DNA of 62,000 nucleotides from Apostichopus japonicus (GCF_037975245.1 NC_092569.1:26797168-26859167), one strand, 5' to 3'; positions 51,835 to 61,235 are shown, counted from the stretch's first letter. Made by a program: numbers and translations. Notes: generated by a model not told the origin, from the letters alone.

Positions 51835-52921
51835 AATATCTGTGAATAACACTACTTAGGAATGGTTAAACTGAATTATGTATATCCGTGGCTTACAATA
51901 GTAACGAATAGTTAAAGATACTTATGAATATCTGTTGTGTACCTTACTTACAAATAGTTAACTTACTTATGAATATATGTGGCTTACATTAATTACGAAT
52001 ATTTAAACTGACGTACGAATATTTAAACTGACGTAAGAATATATGTGGCTTACAATGCTTACAAATAGTTTACTTTACTTATGAATATTTGTGGCTTAGA
52101 ACACTTACGTATAGTTAAACTTACTTATTAATATATGTGGCTAACAATACTAAAGGAATAGTTAAACTTACTTCTGAATATCTGTCGCCTACAATACACA
52201 AGTAATAGTTACAATTAATTATGAATAAAGGTGGCTTACAATATATCTAAGAATAGTTCAACTTACTAATGAATATCTGTGGCTTACAATGCTAAAGGAA
52301 TAGTTAAACTTACTTATGAATATCTGTCGCTTACAATACTTAGGAATAGTTTAATTTACTTATGGGTATATGTAGCTAGCAATACTAAAGGAATCGTGAA
52401 ACATACTCATTAATATCTGTGGCTTACAATACTTAAGAATAGCTAAAATTAATTATGAATATCTGTGGCTTACACTACTTAGGAATAGTTAATCTTAATT
52501 ATGAATAGAGGTGAATTACAATATACCTACGAATAGTTAAACTTACTTATGAATATCTTTGGCTTACAATAGGAACGATAGTTAAACTTACTTATGAATA
52601 TCTGTGGCCCACAATCGTAACGAATAGTTAAATTCACTTAAACATATATGTGGCTTTAAATACCTACGAATAGTTTAACTTACTTATGAATATATGTGGC
52701 TTACTATACATACAAGTAGTTCAACTTACTTATGTATTTCTGTGGCTTGCATTACTTACGAGTAGTTAAATTTAACAATGAATATCTGTGGCTTAAAATA
52801 CTTACGAATAGTTCAACTTACTTATGAATATATGTGGCTTACAATAGTAACGAATAGTTAAACTAAATTATAGTTAAACTATAATATAGTTGAACTAAAT
52901 CATGAACATCTGACATTTACA
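51835..52921. repeat. Satellite segment 15: post-C to pre-D monomers
   Basis: No gene. Ordinary post-C monomers, a single CACAATCGTAACGAATAG variant near 52610, then the ATTATAGTTAAACTATAATA run and ATGAACATCTGACATTTACA. The last is the diverged counterpart of the B-block left flank. Confidence 0.83.
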
Positions 52922-52942
52922 TAAAATGGTAAAAGGGTGAAA

Positions 52943-53930
52943 GAGTAAAAGAGTAAAAGGGTAAAATGGTAAAATGGTAAAAGGGTAAAATGGTAAAATG
53001 GTAAAATGGTAAACGGTAAGTGGTAAAATGGTAAAACGGTAAAACGGTAAAACGGTAAAATGGTAAAACGGTAAAATGGTAAAACGGTAGAACGGTAAAA
53101 CGGTAAAACGGTAAAACGGTAAAACGGTAAAACGGTAAAACGGTAAAATGGTAAAATGGTAAAATGGTAAAATGGTAAAATGGTAAAATGGTAAAATGGT
53201 AATATGGTAAAATGGTAAAATGGTAGAATGGTAAAATGGTAAAATGGTAAAATGGTAAAATGGTAAAACGGTAAAATGGTAAAATGGTAAAATGGTAAAA
53301 TGATAAAATGGTAAAATGGTGAAATGGTAAAATGGTAAAATGGTAAAATGGTAAAATAGTAAAATGGTTAAATGGTAACATGGTAAAATGGTAAAATGGT
53401 AAAATGGTTAAATGGTAACATGGTAACATGGTAAAATCCTAAAATGGTAAAATGGTAAAATGGTTAAATGGTAAAAGGGTAAAATGGTAAAATGGTAAAA
53501 TGGTAAACGGTAAGTGGTAAAATGGTAAAACGGTAAAACGGTAAAACGGTAAAATGGTAAAACGGTAAAATGGTAAAACGGTAGAACGGTAAAACGGTAA
53601 AACGGTAAAACGGTAAAACGGTAAAACGGTAAAACGGTAAAATGGTAAAATGGTAAAATGGTAAAATGGTAAAATGGTAAAATGGTAAAATGGTAATATG
53701 GTAAAATGGTAAAATGGTAGAATGGTAAAATGGTAAAATGGTAAAATGGTAAAATGGTAAAACGGTAAAATGGTAAAATGGTAAAATGGTAAAATGATAA
53801 AATGGTAAAATGGTGAAATGGTAAAATGGTAAAATGGTAAAATGGTAAAATAGTAAAATGGTTAAATGGTAACATGGTAAAATGGTAAAATGGTAAAATG
53901 GTTAAATGGTAACATGGTAACATGGTAAAA
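52943..53930. repeat. 494-bp duplication inside D block 2
   Basis: The variant AAACGGTAAGTGG starts at 53011 and 53505, and AAAATCCTAAAATGG at 53433 and 53927; both pairs are 494 bp apart. The order of AAACGGTA and AAATGGTA patches between them is the same, so this is a true segmental duplication and not independent expansion. Outer limits are approximate. Confidence 0.85.
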
Positions 53931-54432
53931 TCCTAAAATGGTAAAATGGTAAAATGGTTAAATGGTAAAATGGTAAAATGGTAACATGGTAAAATGGTAA
54001 AATGGTTAAATGGTAACATGGTAAAATCCTAAAATGGTAAAATGGTAAAATGGTTAAATGGTAAAATGGTAAAATGGTAACATGGTAAAATGGTAAAATG
54101 GTAACATAGTAACATGGTAAAATGGTAAAATGGTAAAATGGTAAAATGGTAAAATGGTAAAATGGTAAAATGGTACAATGTTAAAATGGTAAAATGGTAA
54201 AATGGTAACATGGTAAATTCCTAAAATGGTAAAATGGTAAAATGATAACATGGGAAAATCCTAAAATGGTAAAATGGTAAAATGGTAACATGGTAACATG
54301 GTAACATGGTAACATGGTAAAATGGTAAAACGGTAAAACGGTAAAACGGTAAAACGGTAAAACGGTAAAACGGTAAAATGGTAAAATGGTAAAATGGTAA
54401 AATGGTAAAATGGTAAAATGGTAAAATGGTAA

Positions 54433-54808
54433 AACGGTAAAACGGTAAAACGGTAAAACGGTAAAACGGTAAAACGGTAAAACGGTAAAACGGTAAAACG
54501 GTAAAACGGTAAAACGGTAAAACGGTAAAACGGTAAAACGGTAAAACGGTAAAACGGTAAAACGGTAAAACGGTAAAACGGTAAAACGGTAAAACGGTAA
54601 AACGGTAAAACGGTAAAACGGTAAAACGGTAAAACGGTAAAACGGTAAAACGGTAAAACGGTAAAACGGTAAAACGGTAAAACGGTAAAACGGTAAAACG
54701 GTAAAACGGTAAAACGGTAAAACGGTAAAACGGTAAAACGGTAAAACGGTAAAACGGTAAAACGGTAAAACGGTAAAACGGTAAAACGGTAAAACGGTAA
54801 AACGGTAA
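54433..54808. repeat. Perfect (AAACGGTA)47 run, one CpG every 8 bp
   Basis: 376 bp of uninterrupted AAACGGTA. A shorter AAACGGTA run precedes it at 54327-54371, separated by AAATGGTA units. The surrounding satellite has very few CpG dinucleotides, so this is a sharp local CpG concentration. Confidence 0.93.
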
Positions 54809-55279
54809 AATTGTAAAATTGTAAAATGGTAAAATGATAAAATGGTAAAATAGTTAAATGGTAAAATTGTAAAATGATAAAATGGTAAAATGGTGAAATG
54901 GTAAAATGGTAAAATGGTAACATGGTAACATGGTGAAATGGTAAAATTGTAAAATGGTAACATGGTAACATGGTAAAATCCTAAAATGGTAAAATGGTAA
55001 AATGATAAAATGGTAAAATGGTAAAATAGTAAAATAGTAACATGGTAAAATTGTAAAATTGTAAAATTGTAAAAGGGTAAAATGGTAAAATGGTTAAATG
55101 GTAAAATTGTTAAATTGTAAAATGGTTAAACGGTAAAATGGTTAAATGGTAAAATGGTAAAATGGTAAATTGGTAAAACGGTAAAAGGCTAAAAGGGATG
55201 AATGGTAAAATGGTACAATTGTAAAATGGAAAAGTGGTAAGATGATAAATGGTAAAATGTCGAAATGGTAAAATGGTGA

Positions 55280-58200
55280 ATAGATGATAAATACATGTGG
55301 CCTACAATAGTAACGAAAAGTTAAACTAACTTATGAATATCTGTGGCCTACAACAATAACAAATTGTTCAACTTATTTATGAATATCTGTGGCTTACAAT
55401 ACTTGAAAGTAATTTAACTTAATTATGGATATCTGTGGCTTACAATAGTAACGAATAGTTAAACTTACTTATGAATATCTTTGGCTTAAATTGTAACGAA
55501 TAGTTACTAAATTATGAATATCTGTGGCTTACAACACTAACAAATAGTTAAACTTACTTATGAATATCTGTGGCTTACAATACTTATAAGTAATTAAACT
55601 TACATTTGTATATTTATGGCTTAATATACCTACGAATAGTTAAACTTACTTATGAATATATTTGGCTTACAACACTAACAAATAGTTCAACTTAATTATG
55701 AATATCCGTGCCTTAAAATACTTATAAGTAAATAAACTTACCTAATTATATCTATCATATATGTGGCTTACAATACTTAGGAAATAGTTGAACTAACTTA
55801 TGAATATCTGTTGCATAAGTTACCTACGAATAGTTACTTATAAATAAACTTACTTATAAATATATATGGCTTTAAATACCTACGAATAGTTAAGCTTACT
55901 TATGAATATCTGTGGCTTACAATAGTAACGAAAAGATCAACTAAATGATAAATATCGTGGCTTAAAATACTTACAAATAGTTCAACACACTTATGTTTCT
56001 GTGGCTTACTTTCCTTACGAACAGTTAAACTTACTAATGAATATCTGTGACTTACAATACTTACTAATAGTTCAACTTATTTATGACTATCTGTGGCTCA
56101 AAACAATAAAGGATTGTTAAACTTATTTATGTATATCTCTGGCTTACGATACGTACATTACGAGTGATTCAATTTAATAATCAATATATGTGGCTTAAAA
56201 TACCTACGAATGGTTAAACTTATGAATTTCTGTGGCTTAAAATACCTAGGAATAGCAAACTTACTTATGAATATCTGTGGCTTACAATAGTAATTAATAG
56301 TAAAACTTACTTATGAATATCTGTGGCTTACAATAGTAACAAATAGTTTAACTTACTGATTAATATCTGTGGCTTACAATACTTGAAAGTAATTAAATTT
56401 AGTTATTAATATATGTGGCTTAAAATACTAACGAATAGTTAAACTCACTTATGAATATCTGTGGCTTAAATAGTAACGAAGAGATAAACTAAATTATGAA
56501 TATCTTTGGCTTACAGTACTAATGAATACGTTAACTTAGTTATGAATATCTTTGGCTTTCAATAGTTATAATATCTGTGGCTAACAACACTAACAAATAG
56601 TTCAACTTACTTTGAATATCATACTTATAAGTAATTAAATTTACTTATGAATATCTGTGGCTTACAACATTAACAAATAGTTAAACTTACTTATGAATAC
56701 CTGTCGCTTACAATACTAAAAGAATAGTTAAACTTATTTATCAATATCTGTCAATTACAATACTGATGAATGGTTAAATATTATTATGATTATAGGTGAC
56801 TTACAATATACCAAAGAATAGTTAAACTCACTTATAAATATATGTGGCTTACAAAAGTAACAAATAGTTAATATCACTTATAAATATATGTGGCTTGAAA
56901 GACTTAGGAATAGTTAAACTTACTTATGAATATCTGTGTCCACAATACTAAGGATGAGTAAACTTAATTATGAATATCTGTCGCTTACAATACTGAGGAC
57001 GACTTAAACTTACTTATGAATATCTGTCGCTTACATTACTAAGGATGAGGTAAACTTAATTATGAATATCTGTGGCTTAAAATACCTACGAATAGCTAAA
57101 CTTACTTATGAATATATGTGGCTTACAATTCTTACGAATAGTTTAACTTATGAATGTATGTGGCTTAAAATCCTTAGGAGAGGTTAAACATACGTATGAA
57201 TATATGTGGCTTACAATACCTACGAATAGTTAAACTAACTGATGCATATATGTGGCTTACAATACTTAGGAAATAGTTGAACTAACTTATGAATATCTGT
57301 TGCTTAAGTTACCTACGAATAGTTAAACTTACTTATTGATATCTGTGGCTTAAAATATCTACGAATAGTTTAACTAACTAATGAATATATGTCGCTTACA
57401 ATACTTAGGAATAGTTTAACTTACTTATGAATATCTTTCGCTTACAATACTTAGGAATAGTTAAACTTACTTATGATTATCTGTCGCTTACAATACAGGG
57501 GATGACTTAAAATTAATACCTACGAATAGCTAAACTTACTTATGAATATATGTGGCTTACAATTCTTACGAATAGTTTAACTTATGAATGTATGTGGCTT
57601 AAAATCCTTTGGAGAAGTTAAACATACTTATGAATATATGTGGCTTACAATACCTAGGAATAGTTAAACTAGCTGATGCATATATGTGGCTTACAATACT
57701 TAGGAAATAGTTGAACTAACTTATGAATATCTGTTGCTTAAGTTACCTACGAATAGTTAAACATACTTATGAATATCTGTGGCTTACAATATACCTACAA
57801 ATAGTTTAACTCATTTATGCATATATTTGGCTTATTATACGTATAAATGGTTAAACTTACTTATAAATATATGTGGCTTACAATAGTTACGAAAAGCTCA
57901 ACCTACTTATGAACATCTGTGGCTAACAATATACCTACGAATAGTTTAACTTACTTATGCATACATTGGCGCACAATACTTGTGAAGGGTTTAAGTTACT
58001 AAGGAATATCTTTGGCTTACGATACTAACGAATAGTTAAAATTACTTATGAATATCTTTGGCTTAGAATACCTACGAATAGATAAACTAATTCATGAATA
58101 TCTGTGGTTTACTTTACTTCCGAATAGTTAAGTTCACTTATTAATATATGAGGCTTAAAATACTTACGAATAGTTTAACTTACTTATTCATATATTAGGC

Positions 58201-58445
58201 TTTTAATACTTAAGAATGATTAAACTTACTTATGAATATATGTGGCTTACAATACTTACGAATAGTTCAACTTACTTATAAACATATGTGGCTTACAATA
58301 TACCTAAACAATTAGTTGAACTTACCTATGTATATTTGTGGCCTAAAATACCTAAGAATAGTTAAACTTACGTATGAATATATGTTGCTTACAATACTAA
58401 GGAATAGTTAAAATTACTTAATATAGATACCTGTTGTATTGTCCC
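55280..58445. repeat. Satellite segment 16: post-D and post-B-like monomers
   Basis: No gene. The more diverged monomers just after D block 2 (55280-56650) include the only GTGATTCAATTTAATAATC copy without a following B block. 56700-58440 is post-B type, with the CTGATGCATATATGTGGC monomer twice (about 57239 and 57673). Ends with a pre-C flank (CTGTTGTATTGTCCCGTAGC). Confidence 0.82.
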
Positions 58446-58602
58446 GTAGCATGGTAGCATGGTAGCATCCTAGCACGGTAGCTCGGTAGCATGGTAGAAA
58501 TATAGCAAGGTTGCCTTGTTACATGGTATCATAGCATGGCAGAATCGGAGCAATGTAGCATGGTAGTAAATTAACAAGGTAGCATGGTATCATGGTAGGA
58601 TG
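58446..58602. repeat. C block 10: (GGTAGCAT)n minisatellite, degenerate terminal copy
   Basis: The most diverged C block: units such as AGAAATATAGC, TTGCCTTG, AGAATCGGAGC and AGTAAATTAAC interrupt GGTAGCAT. The left flank and the GGTAGGATGAATATCTGTGA right flank are still recognisable. Degeneration next to the array edge fits poor homogenisation there. Confidence 0.88.
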
Positions 58603-59182
58603 AATATCTGTGACTACAATACTGAGGAGTGTTTCAACTTAATTAAGTATATCTGAGGCTTAAAATACCAAAGAATAGTTAAACTTACTATGAATATCTG
58701 TGGCTTACAATAGTAACGAATAGTTAAACTTACTTATGAATATCTGTTGTTTACCTTACCTACGAAAAGTTAAATTCCTTTATAAATATATGTGGCTTAC
58801 AATAGTCTTGAACAATTAAACTTACGTAAGAATATATGTAGCTTACAATACTTACAAATAGTTAAACTTACTTATGAATACTTGTGGCTTAGAATACTCA
58901 CGTATAGTTAAACTTAATTAAGTATATCTGTGGCTTAAAATACCAAAGAATAGTTAAACTTACTTATGAATATCTGTGGCTTACAATAGTAACGAATAGT
59001 TAAACTTACTTATGAATATATGTGGCTTAGACATTTACGTATAGTTAAACTTGATTATGAATACTTGTGGCTTTCAATACTTACAAATAGTTAAACTTAC
59101 TAATGTATATATGAGACATAAAATACTAACGAATAGTTAAACTTACTTATGCATATATGTGGCTAACAATACTAACGAATAG
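58603..59182. repeat. Satellite segment 17: last 46-bp monomers
   Basis: No gene. About twelve monomers, somewhat more diverged. The array stops within CTAACAATACTAACGAATAG, where the ATGGTGATG minisatellite begins. Confidence 0.85.
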
Positions 59183-60028
59183 GATGAAATGGTGATGGAA
59201 TTGGTGATAAAAAAAGAGTGAAGAAATGGTGATGAAATGGTGATGAATTGGTGATAAAAAATGGTGATGGAAATGGTGATGGTAATGGTGATGGATGGTG
59301 ATAAAATGGTTATGAATTGGTTATGAATTGGTGATGAAATGGTGATGAAATGGTGATGAAATGTTGATAAAATGGTGATTAAATGGTGATGAAATGGTGA
59401 TGAAAAGGTGATGAAATGGTGATGAAATGGTAATAAAATGGCGATAAAATGGTGATAAATTGGTGATAAAATTTTGATAAAATAGTGGTAAAACTGTGAT
59501 CAAATGGTGATCAAATGGTGATAAAATGGTGATCAAATTGTGATCAAATGATGATAAAATGTGATTAAATAAAATGATGATAAAATGGTAAAATGATAAA
59601 TGGTGATGAAAATGGTGATAAAATGGTGATAAAATTGAAAAACTATAAAATAACCAACAAATTGGTGATAACAAAAATGGTGATAAAAAAATGGTGATAA
59701 AAAAATGGTGATGGAAATTGCGATGGAAATGGTGATGGAAATGGTGATGGAAATAGTGATGGAACTGTGATGGAAATGGTGATGAAAATGGTGATAAACT
59801 TGGAAAACTATAAAATAACCAAAAAATTAGTGATAACAAAAATGGTGATAAAAAAATGGTGATGGAAATTGCGATGGAAATGGTGATGGAAATGGTGATG
59901 GAAATAGTGATGGAACTGTGATGGAAATGGTGATGAAAAGTTGATGAAATGGTGATAAAGAAATGGTCATAACAAATATGGTGATAACAAATATGGTGAT
60001 AACAAATATGGTGACAAAAATGGTAATG
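59183..60028. repeat. E block: 11-12-bp ATGGTGATGAA / ATGGTGATGGAA minisatellite at the right edge
   Basis: Units are ATGGTGATGAA, ATGGTGATAAA (11 bp) and ATGGTGATGGAA (12 bp), with ATCAAATGGTG variants in the middle. AACTATAAAATAACCAA starts at 59641 and 59806, defining a 165-bp internal duplication. The 236-codon minus-strand frame (59321-60031), rich in His, Ile, Ser and Phe, is the repeat read in a stop-poor frame and is not treated as a gene. Confidence 0.9.
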
Positions 60029-60033
60029 CAATA

Positions 60034-61235
60034 TGCAATATTTTATTCAAAACACTCTGCAAATTGAAATAAAAACATATAATAAACTCATTGCAATACA
60101 AACACATGCGTTATTACTCTTTTGCTCGTGGCAAGAGGCTGGGCGGTAGCTGGTGGAACTTGGTTGGTGGTGGATTTTGTTATTAACATCTATAAATATA
60201 TAAACTAAAAAAGAACATTAGTTTAAACACTCTTCAAATCGGCATAAAATATATAGTAAAATCATTGCAGTACCAACACACATACGTTATTACTCTTTGG
60301 CTCGTGGCAAAAGGCTGGGCGGTAGCTGGAAGCTGGTGGAATGTGGTTGGTGATGATATTTGTTAGTTGGTTGCTGGAGACGTCTGGAACATCTATAAAT
60401 TTATAAACTGAAAAGAACAATCAGGCATTTTATTTTAGTTTAAACATTCTTCAAATCGGCATAAAAAATATATAGTAAAATCATTGCAATACCAACACAC
60501 ATACGTTATTACTCTTTTGCTCGTGGCAAAAGGCTGGGGGAAGGTAGCTGGTGGAAGGTGGTGGTATTTGTTATTTGGTGGCTGGAGTGGTCTGGAACAT
60601 CTATAAAATATAAACTAGAGAGAACAATCATGCATTTCTTTACCAAATCTGCATAAATATATGTATTAACATCATTGCAATACAAATTACAAATATCAAT
60701 TACAAATATCAGTGGCGGAGCGTCCATACAGTCAGGGGGAGGATGCCCCCCCCCCCCCCCGACGGACTCAAATGGACTGCTGGCGCCCTTTTCAGCTCTT
60801 TACCACTTTTTACTTATTCTAGATTATTGACTTTTTTATTGCGCTCTCATCTACTTATTGATATTTGTCACATTTTGTTGGTGTAATTTCCGATGACACC
60901 TATTTATTCTTCGTTTATCTGCAAATTAGCCAGGCCCGGAAAGGGTCATTTCCGGCGATCTAGTGAGCATCTTTACTCAATTTTTTTTTTTGTGCGATAC
61001 GCGCCAAGCAGTGGTGGAGCTCCGCTTAGTGTCGAAAGCGCCCCTACAGACCATTCACGCCCTTCCTGACCAATACCTCTAGCTCCGCCACTGACAAATA
61101 CACATACTTTATTATTTTTTTGCTTGTGGCAAAAGGGCTGGTGGCTGTTGGCTGGTGGCATGTGGCTAGTGGATGATGGAAAACCTGTAACACCTGCAAT
61201 ATATAAACTAGAAATGAGCAATTAAAACTTTTTTC
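60034..61235. repeat. Tandem family of about 211 bp, four copies plus a partial
   Basis: Each unit holds AAACATTCTTCAAATCGGC, then ATCATTGCAATACMAACAC, ACGTTATTACTCTTTTGCTC, GTGGCAAAAGGCTGG, a GGTAGCTGGTGG-rich part, and CATCTATAAATATATAAACT. The CACATAC anchor lies at 60109, 60285, 60504 and 61107. Intervals are 176, 219 and 603; the last becomes 211 when the 384-bp MITE and its 8-bp site duplication are removed. Approximate copies: 60034-60210, 60211-60413, 60414-60620, 60621-61213, then a fragment. Function unknown. Open frames at 60509-60727 and 60973-61221 cross repeat units and the MITE, so I do not call them genes. Confidence 0.85.
60710..61093. mobile_element. hAT-like non-autonomous DNA transposon (MITE), 384 bp
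   Basis: Starts CAGTGGCGGAGC and ends GCTCCGCCACTG, a perfect 12-bp terminal inverted repeat of the CAGTGGCG type common in hAT elements. It is flanked by ACAAATAT (60702-60709) and ACAAATAC (61094-61101), an 8-bp target-site duplication with one mismatch; 8 bp is the hAT length. It contains a 15-C run at 60746-60760 and a T run at 60981-60991, but no transposase frame. Removing it restores the 211-bp spacing of the tandem family it interrupts, which independently confirms the insertion. An internal CAGTGGTGGAGCTCCGC at about 61009 resembles the terminus and may mark a nested or rearranged end. Confidence 0.88.

Larger units (their letters stand above)
50742..52242. repeat. 1.50-kb duplication, copy 2
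   Basis: Second copy of 49241-50741, including an AT-rich insert and C block 9. Its end passes into ordinary post-C monomers (ATATATCTAAGAATAGTTC), whereas copy 1 passes into copy 2, which defines the breakpoint within a monomer. Confidence 0.88.
52922..55279. repeat. D block 2: (AAATGGTA / AAACGGTA)n minisatellite, about 2.36 kb
   Basis: The largest minisatellite block, about 295 units. AAATGGTA and AAACGGTA units occur in patches. TTAAATGG, AACATGG and AAATCCT variants mark internal boundaries. 54433-54808 is 47 consecutive perfect AAACGGTA units, and 52922-53930 contains a 494-bp duplication. Flanks match D block 1. Minus-strand frames up to 260 codons arise because the unit has no stop in any of the three frames (peptide FYHFTILP or FYRFTVLP); no start context, composition or neighbour supports a gene. 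Confidence 0.95.
1031..59182. repeat. 46-bp AT-rich satellite DNA in a nested higher-order array
   Basis: The whole interval is built from one monomer of about 46 bp (range about 44-49); a near-consensus copy is at 16982-17027. Each monomer has two related halves, both starting ACTTAYGAATA. The first is 20 bp and continues with GTTAAACTT; the second is 26 bp and continues with TCTGTGGCTTACAAT. About 51.6 kb is monomer sequence, or roughly 1,120 copies; the rest is embedded 8-bp minisatellite. Recognisable variants recur in fixed order, including GGCTCACATTCGTAACGAAT, CTTATGCTTTAATTACC, CTGAAGCTTACAACC, GCGTACATTGGCGCACAATA and CTGTCGCTTACATTAC. This is the signature of higher-order repeats kept alike by unequal exchange or gene conversion. 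All monomers read in the same orientation. I do not recognise a named satellite family. Confidence 0.95.
47012..59182. repeat. Super-repeat unit 4 (about 12.2 kb, terminal)
   Basis: B block 4, post-B monomers with a 198-bp duplication, a 1.50-kb tandem duplication carrying C8 and C9, and the large D block 2 where a B block would be expected. Post-B-like monomers and C block 10 follow, before the array ends. The GTGATTCAATTTAATAATC marker near 56164 shows a diverged pre-B copy that is not followed by any B block. Confidence 0.75.

Noticed and set aside
52917-54971. Minus-strand ORFs of 170-260 codons with FYHFTILP/FYRFTVLP repeats
   Set aside because: Same artefact in D block 2; two frames cover the same bases with the same peptide repeat.
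1031-59182. CRISPR-like array
   Set aside because: Repeats are contiguous with no unique spacers, the host is eukaryotic, and there are no cas genes.
803-60028. Telomeric repeats or subtelomere cap
   Set aside because: No TTAGGG, TTAGG or similar runs on either strand; the minisatellite units do not match known telomere repeats.
59321-60031. 236-codon His/Ile/Phe-rich ORF on the minus strand
   Set aside because: Lies entirely in the 11-12-bp ATGGTGATGAA minisatellite; composition is dictated by the repeat.
60509-60727. 72-codon minus-strand ORF
   Set aside because: Starts inside the hAT-like MITE end and runs through two copies of the 211-bp family; not conserved as a frame in the other copies.
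60746-60760. Poly-C run as a G-quadruplex
   Set aside because: A single uninterrupted 15-C run inside the MITE is typical of such element ends; without spaced G-tracts there is no specific quadruplex pattern to claim.
60973-61221. 82-codon minus-strand ORF with a GGARGIGQEG stretch
   Set aside because: Most of it is MITE sequence joined to the 211-bp repeat; the glycine-rich stretch superficially resembles a nucleotide-binding motif but has no domain context.
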